From the NCBI GenBank assembly GCA_033762195.1, contig JANRLV010000001.1, forward strand, positions 1 through 15,773: a stretch of 15,773 nucleotides of DNA, given 5' to 3'. The translations under genes and the position numbers were made by a program. Under the pieces are notes generated by a model, which made no database searches, had not been told where the DNA came from, and was given only the letters and a program-made list of their open reading frames with translations. Each line of letters starts with the position of its first letter. The first letter of the stretch is position 1. Source of the stretch: SpSt-398 sp033762195 (GTDB lineage: Bacteria; Bacteroidota; Bacteroidia; Chitinophagales; Chitinophagaceae). Shown here piece after piece: positions 6,499 through 14,000 of the stretch.

Positions 6499-7289
6499 TG
6501 ACCATTCAAAATACAATAACTACCCCTGTATCCGGGCTTACTAAACGGATCATACCTTGTTTGGATATCCGTGACGGGCGCACCGTGAAAGGCACCAATT
6601 TTGTTGACCTGCGTGATGCGGGTGACCCGGTAGAATTGGGGGCCCTGTATGCGCGTGAAGGAGCAGATGAACTTGTCTTTTTGGACATCACAGCTACCGT
6701 TGAAAAACGCAAAACCCTGAGCGCCTTGGTTCGGCAGATCGCTGTTCATGTTAATATCCCCTTCACCGTCGGGGGTGGTGTGCGGTCGGTGGAGGATGCC
6801 TCTGTTTTATTGGATAACGGGGCCGATAAGGTGTCGATCAATACGGCCGCTGTTGACAACCCCGCGCTCATTGGTGACCTCGCCCGGGAATTTGGGAGCC
6901 AGTTTGTGGTTCTGGCCATTGACACCCGAAAGGAAGAAGATGGGGAATGGTATGTTTACCTCCACGGGGGCAGAACACGTACCCCGCTTCGGGGTGTTGA
7001 CTGGGCCAGGGAAGCCGTGGACCGGGGAGTAGGAGAGATATTGCTTACTTCGATGAACCATGACGGTACCAAATCCGGATTTGCACTGGATATTACCCGT
7101 CAACTTTCCACCACACTTCCGGTTCCGGTGATCGCCTCGGGAGGAGGGGGCGCCCTGGATCATTTTGTGGATGTTTTCCAAAACGCTCAAGCGGATGCCG
7201 CACTCGCTGCCAGCATCTTCCATTTCAAAGAGATATCGATCCCCGACCTGAAAAAACACCTAAAATCCAAAGGCATCCCCATCCGCTAA
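6498..7289 (+). CDS. hisF: Imidazole glycerol phosphate synthase, cyclase subunit HisF
   Basis: Uses ammonia from HisH to convert PRFAR to imidazole glycerol phosphate and AICAR, feeding both histidine and purine synthesis. The 263-residue product shows RIIPCLDIRDGRTVKG with catalytic D23 and LAIDTRK with catalytic D142. The spacing equals that of the two aspartates in characterised HisF proteins. The phosphate loops are VGGGVRSV (91-98) and ASGGGGALDHF. About 12-15 residues precede the usual start of the family, near KRIIPCLD. No internal ATG could replace it, and the TAATG overlap with hisA supports this start, so a short N-terminal extension is likely real. The next gene, hisIE, starts 92 bases on. 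Confidence 0.97.
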   Translation: MTIQNTITTPVSGLTKRIIPCLDIRDGRTVKGTNFVDLRDAGDPVELGALYAREGADELVFLDITATVEKRKTLSALVRQIAVHVNIPFTVGGGVRSVEDASVLLDNGADKVSINTAAVDNPALIGDLAREFGSQFVVLAIDTRKEEDGEWYVYLHGGRTRTPLRGVDWAREAVDRGVGEILLTSMNHDGTKSGFALDITRQLSTTLPVPVIASGGGGALDHFVDVFQNAQADAALAASIFHFKEISIPDLKKHLKSKGIPIR

Positions 7290-7301
7290 GCCCAATCCTT
7301 A

Positions 7302-7346
7302 AATTCGCGTAATCCGTGTAATTCGTATAATCCGTGTACTCCTGGT
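7302..7346. repeat. Nonamer tandem repeat between hisF and hisIE
   Basis: Five consecutive 9-base units fit the consensus AATYCGTGT: AATTCGCGT, then AATCCGTGT, AATTCGTAT, a second exact AATCCGTGT, and a decayed ACTCCTGGT. A partial sixth unit may follow at 7347. The array fills half of the only sizeable gap in the his gene run and ends 17 bases before a candidate -7 box. It differs in period and sequence from the heptamer family elsewhere in the window. Confidence 0.75.
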
Positions 7347-7362
7347 AATCAATAATCCCCCA

Positions 7363-7370
7363 TAAATTTG
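7363..7370 (+). promoter_or_regulatory. Candidate -7 promoter box for hisIE
   Basis: TAAATTTG matches TAnnTTTG exactly and ends 11 bases before the hisIE ATG, implying a very short leader. The best -33 candidate is CTG at 7342-7344 (spacer 18), one mismatch from TTG and inside the last nonamer unit. It would allow hisIE and the TlpA-like gene to be transcribed independently of hisHAF. Confidence 0.45.
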
Positions 7371-7381
7371 TACTTCCAATC

Positions 7382-7975
7382 ATGAAAGTCGATTTTAACA
7401 AATTCAAAGACGGCCTCGCCCCGGTAATTGTGCAGGACCATCAGACCCTAAAGGTGCTGATGCTTGGATTTATGAATCAGGAGGCCCTGGACAAAACCAT
7501 GCAGGAGGGGTTGGTCACCTTTTTCAGCCGGAGCAAGAACAGGCTCTGGACCAAAGGGGAGGAAAGCGGTAACCACCTGCATGTAAAGGAAGTTATGGTG
7601 GATTGCGATCAGGATACCCTGCTTATAAAGGCAGCCCCCACAGGCCCGGTATGCCATACAGGTGCTGATACCTGCTGGAATGAACGCAACCATTTTAGCG
7701 ATTTTCTGCACTATCTGGAGGATATCATTGCGCTTCGTCGATCCGGGACGGATGAAAAATCGTATGTACATCAGTTGTTTGGAAAGGGAATTAATAAAAT
7801 TGCCCAGAAAGTAGGAGAGGAGGCGGTGGAACTGGTGATCGAGGCAAAAGACGACCGGGATGACCTGTTTTTGAACGAGGCAGCCGATTTGTTGTTTCAT
7901 TATTTAATTTTACTCCAGGCCAAAGGAAAAAAACTGGATGATGTCATTGAGGTACTGAAATCCAGACATAAATGA
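7382..7975 (+). CDS. hisI: Bifunctional phosphoribosyl-AMP cyclohydrolase / phosphoribosyl-ATP pyrophosphatase HisIE
   Basis: Carries out the second and third steps of histidine synthesis: PR-ATP to PR-AMP, then ring opening to ProFAR. The 197-residue product is a normal HisI-HisE fusion. The N-terminal cyclohydrolase (about 1-105) shows FFSRSKNRLWTKGEESGNHL spanning 47-66, and the zinc cysteines C75 in VDCDQD with C91 and C98 in CHTGADTCW. The C-terminal pyrophosphohydrolase (about 108-197) shows KVGEEAVELVIEAK, with metal-binding glutamates (147, 148, 151), and NEAADLLFH. It is separated from hisF by 92 bases holding the nonamer repeat and a possible promoter. Its stop overlaps the start of the TlpA-like gene (ATGA). 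Confidence 0.97.
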   Translation: MKVDFNKFKDGLAPVIVQDHQTLKVLMLGFMNQEALDKTMQEGLVTFFSRSKNRLWTKGEESGNHLHVKEVMVDCDQDTLLIKAAPTGPVCHTGADTCWNERNHFSDFLHYLEDIIALRRSGTDEKSYVHQLFGKGINKIAQKVGEEAVELVIEAKDDRDDLFLNEAADLLFHYLILLQAKGKKLDDVIEVLKSRHK

Positions 7976-9081
7976 AAATGATCATGAAGAAATTTATCTT
8001 TTTGCTTTACACCCTGTCCATTGTTTGGATCGCTTCTGCCCAGAAAACGGAAGGGTTTCAGGTTTCAGGCAGTATCCTTGGGCTTGCCAACGGTACGGTG
8101 GTTAATTTGATGCATACCGAAACCAAGGCTATACTGGCAACTGATTCTGCAAAAGATTATAAATTTCAGTTGAACGGAGTAGTACCTGAACCAGAGATCT
8201 ATTTACTGGTCATTGGAAAAGAAAAACCCCAGTATCTTTTCCTGGAGAATAGCCCGATCACCATTACCGGAAAACTGGATGATCTGGCCAACCTTTCTGT
8301 CAAAGGCTCTTCTGTACATCAGGATTTCGAGGCTTTCAAAAGTGTTTTCAATCCCCTGGTGGCACAAATCAATGATATCGCCACTTCGATCAATTCGCTT
8401 CCGGAGGGAAAGAAACGTGATTCGTTGGTCAATGTGTACAATATGATGCAACCACAGGTGCAAACCGCTATTGATACTTATCTGGATGTCCATCGCGGAT
8501 CATTTATTGCACCCTTTATGTTATCTGTCACCTCGCAGTTTTATGACGATCCTATATTACTTGGAAAACGATTTGATCGCGTGGACGAAAAAGTCAGGCT
8601 TTCTCAATCCGGGCAACAACTCAAAAAATATATTGACTATAACAAAATTGGCGCGATTGGAACCACAGCAGTAGATTTTACACAGCCCGATACCTCCGGG
8701 GTGGGCGTTTCCTTATCCTCGTTCAAAGGAAATTACGTGCTGGTCGATTTCTGGGCCAGTTGGTGTGGGCCCTGCCGGGCAGAGAATCCAAATGTAGTGG
8801 CCAATTATCAGCGGTTCAAGGATAAAAAGTTTACCGTACTCGGTGTTTCTCTCGATAGGCCAGGTCAAAAAAATGCATGGATCCAGGCGATCAAGAAGGA
8901 TAATCTAACCTGGACCCATGTAAGTGATTTGAAATTCTGGCAAAATGAAGCTGCCTTGCTTTATCGTGTTTCCAGCATTCCGTATAATTTCCTCGTGGAC
9001 CCCAACGGCACTATCGTTGCTAAAAATCTCCGGGGACCCGAACTGGAATCGAAACTTTGCGAGTTACTTGGTTGTAATTAG
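7972..9081 (+). CDS. Secreted DUF4369/TlpA-like thioredoxin-fold protein
   Basis: The 369-residue product starts with a signal peptide (hydrophobic core near residues 7-20, likely cleavage after ASA-Q). A beta-rich N-terminal domain (about 28-110) resembles DUF4369, followed by a helical linker. The C-terminal thioredoxin domain (about 232-369) has the redox motif in FWASWCGPCRAENP, with C265 and C268. Such proteins are periplasmic thiol-disulfide reductases; the partner here is unknown. Three in-frame ATGs occur (7972, 7978, 7984). The first overlaps the hisIE stop as ATGA, while the third gives the most compact signal peptide. The gene ends in a degraded heptamer repeat whose first bases contribute to the TAG stop, eight bases from the converging DUF2911 gene. 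Confidence 0.9.
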   Translation: MKMIMKKFIFLLYTLSIVWIASAQKTEGFQVSGSILGLANGTVVNLMHTETKAILATDSAKDYKFQLNGVVPEPEIYLLVIGKEKPQYLFLENSPITITGKLDDLANLSVKGSSVHQDFEAFKSVFNPLVAQINDIATSINSLPEGKKRDSLVNVYNMMQPQVQTAIDTYLDVHRGSFIAPFMLSVTSQFYDDPILLGKRFDRVDEKVRLSQSGQQLKKYIDYNKIGAIGTTAVDFTQPDTSGVGVSLSSFKGNYVLVDFWASWCGPCRAENPNVVANYQRFKDKKFTVLGVSLDRPGQKNAWIQAIKKDNLTWTHVSDLKFWQNEAALLYRVSSIPYNFLVDPNGTIVAKNLRGPELESKLCELLGCN

Positions 9082-9093
9082 CTATCAGCTCAA
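9080..9093. repeat. Degraded heptamer repeat, copy D
   Basis: Two adjacent 7-base units, AGCTATC and AGCTCAA, resemble the family found at trpD, trpC and trpA. The first overlaps the stop codon of the TlpA-like gene, the same position relative to a gene end as copies B and C. It also reaches the stop of the converging DUF2911 gene. It is short and could be a coincidence. Confidence 0.35.
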
Positions 9094-10193
9094 TTCACAT
9101 CCTGCTTATTCTTCAATTTCTCGATCATCGCTTCCACTGATTTTTTGTTCAGGTCATCTGGCGCAAGCGGCAGGGCCTTTGTCATGTATTTCAACGCATT
9201 CTTGAAATCGCTTACACCAGAGTACCCCCTTGCCAATCCAACCAGGGTTGTAAATTGGTCAGGGTGTTTGGAATAATTCATTTTAAATACTTCGAGTGCC
9301 TCGGTCGCTTTTTTCTGTGCAAGCAATTGCCGGCCGTATTGGTGCAGATCGATCACGCTTCCCAGCGGCATAGCATTTTTCAACACGGCATCCGCTTCTT
9401 CATTTCTGCCCATGGCCCTTAATACACTGGCTTTTGTAGCATGTGTCTGGAAAACCATATTCCCCCCAAAGATGGAACTGGTGGCTGTATCGGCCCAGAG
9501 CAAAGCCTCATCCAGGTTGGTCTTGCGCTGCGCACACCAGGCGGCGGCCTGGTCCCAACTCTGCCAGGTAAAGCCCAGTCTGTTGCGGAGTTCATTTCGG
9601 AAAATGGCCAACTGGTTTTTGATGAGGTCGGTCTCAACTTTAAAGGGGATCGATAATTTTTCCCACTGCAAAGCGATCGTAGCGGAGTTATCCGTTTGAT
9701 TGGTGAATTCATATTTCAACCATTCAACCGAACGATCCAGGGCAACGGGTTTTACGGTGACCCGAAGCGCATCTTCTTCCGGGTTATAAAAATAGCTACC
9801 CCAGGAAATCGAATTCTTGGAAAAGATCACTATACAGGCGTTGGGATCATAGGCGACAAATAGTCCATACTTTCCGGCAGGAAGTTGTTTCCCTTCAATC
9901 GTAACATCGGTTGAAAATTCGATCGTCGTATTTTCATTCGCCCCTGCACGCCAGGGTGCCGCTTTGGATGGGCCAAACTGCTGGTCAATAAAACCGGAAT
10001 GGACGATTCCCGTTCCATAGATCTTGCCTTCCCTTCCTTTTACACCGGGACGATCATAATGGATATTTACCTGAGTGAGACCGATCTGTTCGCCAACCAT
10101 GGCTCTTTTATTGCCCCCACTGGGAGGTGTGGTCAATTGGGCAGACAGGCCGGCAGTTACAAGCAGGCCGGCTGCCAGAAGGAGTTTTTTCAT
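9090..10193 (-). CDS. Secreted DUF2911 protein with C-terminal TPR-like region
   Basis: The 367-residue product has a clear signal peptide (MKKLLLAAGLLVTAGLSAQ, cleavage near residue 18). A DUF2911-like domain follows (about 32-200), with landmarks VNIHYDRPGVKGREG, PWRAGANENT, LPAGKYGLF and SWGSYFYNP. The C-terminal 130 or so residues (about 230-367) are helical with tetratricopeptide character, for example NEEADAVLKNAMPLG and ALKYMTKALPLAPDD. DUF2911 is common in Bacteroidota and has no established biochemical role known to me; a periplasmic or surface role is inferred. The ATG at 10193 was chosen over one at 10214, because that one lies within the predicted -7 box and would be untranscribed. 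The gene converges on the TlpA-like gene with eight bases between stops, and no terminator hairpin is seen there. Confidence 0.9.
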   Translation of the reverse strand: MKKLLLAAGLLVTAGLSAQLTTPPSGGNKRAMVGEQIGLTQVNIHYDRPGVKGREGKIYGTGIVHSGFIDQQFGPSKAAPWRAGANENTTIEFSTDVTIEGKQLPAGKYGLFVAYDPNACIVIFSKNSISWGSYFYNPEEDALRVTVKPVALDRSVEWLKYEFTNQTDNSATIALQWEKLSIPFKVETDLIKNQLAIFRNELRNRLGFTWQSWDQAAAWCAQRKTNLDEALLWADTATSSIFGGNMVFQTHATKASVLRAMGRNEEADAVLKNAMPLGSVIDLHQYGRQLLAQKKATEALEVFKMNYSKHPDQFTTLVGLARGYSGVSDFKNALKYMTKALPLAPDDLNKKSVEAMIEKLKNKQDVN

Positions 10194-10211
10194 AATGCTG
10201 CTGATTTTACC

Positions 10212-10241
10212 CAAATTTAATGGGATCGATCAGCGTTGCAA
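10212..10241 (-). promoter_or_regulatory. Bacteroidota-type promoter of the DUF2911 gene
   Basis: On the minus strand a TTG (10241-10239) is followed by a 19-base spacer and TAAATTTG (10219-10212), matching the TTG-N19-TAnnTTTG consensus at both elements. Transcription would begin near 10206, leaving about a dozen bases before the ATG at 10193. The -33 element lies inside the last codons of pdxJ. This is the best promoter in the window. Confidence 0.65.
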
Positions 10242-10952
10242 TTGCCGCTTATATAATTGGATGCTGTTCTCATACCCAAGGTAAAGGGCGTCGCAGACAA
10301 GGGCATGACCGATGCTAACCTCATCGAGCTGGGGTATATGTTGACTGAAATACGCCAGGTTATGCAGGTCAAGATCATGACCGGCATTGATTCCAAGTCC
10401 TAATTCGGTGGCCTTATGAGCGGCGGAAACATAGGGGGCAATGGCTTTTTCTTTGTGCCCTGCGGCAAATTCACGGGCAAAGGCCTCGGTATAAAGTTCG
10501 ATCCGGTCGGTACCGGTTGCGGCGGCTCCTTCTACCATTTCCAGAACGGGGTCTACAAAAATGGAAACACGGATTCCCGCGTCTTTAAATAGCCTGATGG
10601 TGGTCTGTAAATATTCCCGGTGGGTGATGGTATCCCATCCGTGATCGCTGGTCAATTGGCCTTCGGCATCGGGTACCAGGGTTACCTGGTGGGGTTTTGT
10701 TTCCAATACCAATTCGATAAAACGCGGCTCCCGGCAATTTCCTTCAATATTGAATTCTGTGGTGATGATCTTTCGGATCTGCCGTACATCGGTATAGCGG
10801 ATATGACGCTCATCCGGTCGGGGATGAACCGTAACGCCATCGGCGCCAAAACGTTCAGCATCGATGGCTGCTTTAACCACATCGGGATTATGCCCCCCGC
10901 GGCTGTTGCGCAGGGTGGCAAACTTGTTGATGTTGACAGACAGTTTTGTCAT
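10230..10952 (-). CDS. pdxJ: Pyridoxine 5'-phosphate synthase PdxJ
   Basis: Condenses 1-deoxy-xylulose 5-phosphate with 3-amino-2-oxopropyl phosphate to pyridoxine 5'-phosphate, the last ring-forming step of the DXP-dependent vitamin B6 pathway. The 240-residue product is a TIM barrel of normal length. Key residues visible are H43 and R45 in VHPRPDERH, H50, E70 in FNIEGN, and H192 in NAGHDLDLHN. These match the catalytic histidines and glutamate of characterised PdxJ. The N-terminal substrate segment reads VNINKFATLRNSRGG, where the E. coli enzyme has NIDHIATLRN. The ATG at 10952 gives the normal N-terminus; an upstream ATG at 10988 lies within a terminator hairpin and was rejected. Downstream on the same strand is the DUF2911 gene, which has its own promoter. 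Confidence 0.96.
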   Translation of the reverse strand: MTKLSVNINKFATLRNSRGGHNPDVVKAAIDAERFGADGVTVHPRPDERHIRYTDVRQIRKIITTEFNIEGNCREPRFIELVLETKPHQVTLVPDAEGQLTSDHGWDTITHREYLQTTIRLFKDAGIRVSIFVDPVLEMVEGAAATGTDRIELYTEAFAREFAAGHKEKAIAPYVSAAHKATELGLGINAGHDLDLHNLAYFSQHIPQLDEVSIGHALVCDALYLGYENSIQLYKRQLQR

Positions 10953-10956
10953 TCGG

Positions 10957-10964
10957 CAAAGATA
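10957..10964 (-). promoter_or_regulatory. Candidate -7 promoter box for pdxJ
   Basis: The minus strand reads TATCTTTG, matching TAnnTTTG, just four bases upstream of the pdxJ ATG. A start of transcription a few bases after this box would give a leaderless or nearly leaderless mRNA. No proper TTG lies at -33; that region is inside the upstream terminator hairpin, where the closest match is TGG. Confidence 0.5.
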
Positions 10965-10969
10965 GAAAT

Positions 10970-11002
10970 AAAAAAAGACGGTCTCCATGGAGGAGACCGT
11001 CT
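10970..11002 (-). terminator. Intrinsic terminator of the 1034-residue T9SS protein gene
   Basis: Bases 10976-10986 pair perfectly with 10992-11002 (11 pairs, GC-rich, 5-base loop). In the minus direction the stem is followed at once by a run of seven T. It begins 28 bases after the stop codon of the large T9SS gene, and it abuts the pdxJ promoter region. Confidence 0.88.
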
Positions 11003-11029
11003 GGAAGGGGGTAGTTGGTTATGGGATTA

Positions 11030-14000
11030 TTATTTGACGATGATCAGTTGTTTCTGTACTTCCACTCCTGCGCTGTTGCGGATGATCAGGGTGTAACGAC
11101 CAGACGGCCAATCCAGCGAATAGTCGTTCAGTTTTCCACCCAGTGTCCAGGAACCCATTTTATGACCTGTTTGATCATATGCGGTGACAAAGGCACCCAC
11201 AAAGTCGGCGGCAACCACCATACGGAAATTACCTCCGGTACTTGGGTTCGGGAAGAGATTGACCTTGTTGGCCGTATTGGCAACAATGGTAAACACATCC
11301 GATGCTGTACCCACGCAACCATTCGCGTCTGTGAAGGTATAGGTCACCTGGTGGTTTCCTTGCGGGAAGGCAGCCGGGTTGATAGAAGTTCCGCTGATAC
11401 CTACACCGGAGTAGACACCGCCTGTACCGGCCGGTGATCCACCACTCAATGTGGTGATCGGTGAGTTGACATACAAGGTATCAAATGGCAGGTTGAGTGT
11501 GGTAACGATAGGCGCGATCACAGTTACGTTGATCGAATCACGTTTTGCACAAGCCTGGCTATTGGTTACTTCAACCCAGTACAATCCGGTGGAAGCAGCT
11601 ACCAATGTAGAGGTAGTAGCGTTGTTGTTCCAAAGGAAGGTAGAACCAGTAGGCTGAGTTCCGGGGTTAAGTGTTTTGGTACCGCCGGCACAAACGATCG
11701 CATCTGGTCCAAGGTCAACAAGCGGAACAGGACGAACCGTTGCATTGATGGTATCGGCAGCCGAACAACCTGTACCAGGTGTTGCTACAGAATCGTTGAA
11801 TACAATGAACCAGCTATTGATCGTACCCTGGTCACCATTAAAGAAGTCTGTCACACGCAATGACCAGTTACCATTCGGGTTTTGGCCGTTGAATACGGTA
11901 AAGGATTCCTCGGGGAGGAATGTTCCGGTGAATGGCGAAGAGCCGGAGAAAATGGGAACAGAGGCCGAAGGGGAGAAGCAGGTATTGGTGTAGTTATCAC
12001 CAGAACCGCCATTACCTATCGACAGGTCCATGATCGTTCCGGAAGGAGATACCAGTTGGATATCCATATCTGAGTTCCAGGTATGGGTAATATTGATACA
12101 AACCTGATTGATACTTGTTGCCGACATAGTAGTCCGTGTCAATCCGGATACTGCCTGCGTTGAGTTCACGGTTTGCAGGTCGAAGATGCCAACCGGTGTG
12201 TTCGTAGTAAAGGTTTTAGTACCGGGGCCATTGATCAACGGACTGGTTACAGTCAGGTAGTACTGACCGGTCGCTGTAGCCGTTAAGGTAGGCGTCGTAG
12301 CACCAGTATTCCATACATAGGAACTTCCTGCAGGCTGTGTATTGGCACTCAGCACAATACCGGTATTGGTACATTGGTTAACATCAGCGCCGAGGTTAAC
12401 CACAGGGACGTTGTTAATGAATTTGGATCCGTTGAAGGTGCTGTTTGTGGCATTTCCATCTCCCACAGCGGTGGCTACCACCTGGAAGGTGTATGTGCCG
12501 CTGTTGCTAAAGGCAAAGGCTGGAGACAGGCTTACATTGGTTGTAGCTCCCAGAGCCAGGGTACCGCTGTTGAGTGTCCCTGTCAGCGTACCGCTGCCAG
12601 CGCCACCTACGGTAACCGTAACAGTCACAGGGTTCACGCTGAAGTCGATCGGAGCAGCACCAAAGTTTTGAATGGTTGCTTCGAGGTTGCTGAAAGCAGG
12701 ATCCGGACAATATACGGTAGGCGTGGTGATGGCTATTGCGCCAACATCCGCTGCGGGCACTTCGGACAGGCTGAAATTATCAAAGCTCAGGTACCAGGGT
12801 CCGCCTGTTGGTTCATTCACCCGGATCGCGAAATAATAAGTACCATTCGCTGTGGGGGTAAAGGAACGTTTAACTTCTGTATAAGTAGTTGGGGCGGCTG
12901 TTCCGTTTTCAATAAAGGAAGTGCCAACCTGTGTAGCTCCGGCTGAGTTTGCTGTTGTATTGACAAATACATCACCTACCCAGGTACTGCTGGCATCGTA
13001 ATCAGCATACCAGAATTTGAAATCATATTGTGTACCTGCTGTAAGGACAAAGCCAGGGCTCCAGATATACTCATTGACGGCTGACCAGGGAATCTGGATA
13101 AAGTTTGGTGCGGACAAAGCATTCGCATCAAAACTACTGGAGGCGTTATTAGCAGATCTCCAATCGCCATTTTCTTTAACCCAGCCGCAAGGGAAGGAGG
13201 TTGATCCCAAAGTAGTCAGGCCATCAAAATTTTCAGACCAGGGGAAAGTACTTACGATAGAAGCCTGATTGACGACCTGGAACGGAGTTGAGAAATCATC
13301 AATGCCTGAGCAGGTGATCTTACGACGGTAATAAGTTGTCGCTGTTTGTGTGGTAGTCAATCCGCCACTTGTCTGACCACCGATATCGGTCCAGGTACTT
13401 CCGTTGGGAGAGGATTGCCACTGATAAGTAATACCTAAACCAACGCTTGCTCCTGTAACGCTAAGCGTAAAATTGGTACCCTGACATACTGAACCAGCGG
13501 GCCCATTGGTAGTTCCACCGGTAGGCGGAGCGGTACAACTTGGCGGAGGTGCAAAGACAAATTGAATATTTGGCCGGTTGCTGGAGGTAGAGCCAGTTCC
13601 GGTTGGAGCGGAACCATCCTGTTGCCAGAATTGGTGACCCGTAGTTACAGTGGAATAACGTACATCATTACCTGCACTTCCACCCGTTCCCGATCCTCCA
13701 AAGTTACACTCTACCATCACCTCGAGGTTTTGGTTAGCGTTCAACAGGAATGGAGAAGGAAATGTAAAAACCCTCCATCCTGTAGTATTTCCGGGAGTAC
13801 CAGTATAAACAGTTGTTGCGCCGGTTATTTTGGTAGCCCAGGTAACAGAACTTTGTGTAGTGGTGGTACCAACTTCTTTCAGGTACACTACGGTAGGGCC
13901 TGTGTTGGCTGCCGTATTACATTCAAAGGCAATGGAGGTAACGTTGACGGCACCTCCGGTGGTGCCCATCTCTGCAGCCGTATAGATCATGGAGCTGCGT

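Noticed and set aside
6807..7259. Antisense frame of about 150 codons across hisF
   Set aside because: hisF is certain on the plus strand with both catalytic aspartates. The antisense product has no recognisable feature.
7302..7346. CRISPR array
   Set aside because: Units are 9 bases and directly adjacent, with no spacers; this is a simple tandem repeat.
7448..7900. Antisense frame of about 150 codons across hisIE
   Set aside because: A shadow of a certain gene; no start signal or domain.
10194..10214. Upstream ATG start for the DUF2911 gene
   Set aside because: The codon sits within the -7 promoter element, so it would not be in the mRNA. The ATG at 10193 begins a standard signal peptide.
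10953..10988. Upstream ATG start for pdxJ (extra METVFF-type extension)
   Set aside because: It falls inside the terminator hairpin and upstream of the predicted -7 box. Family members start close to the ATG at 10952.
12374..12946. Open frame of about 190 codons on the plus strand inside the large T9SS gene
   Set aside because: It is antisense to a well-supported gene with signal peptide, domains and sorting tail. It has no recognisable domain and reads like a shadow of Thr/Ser/Gly-rich coding sequence.
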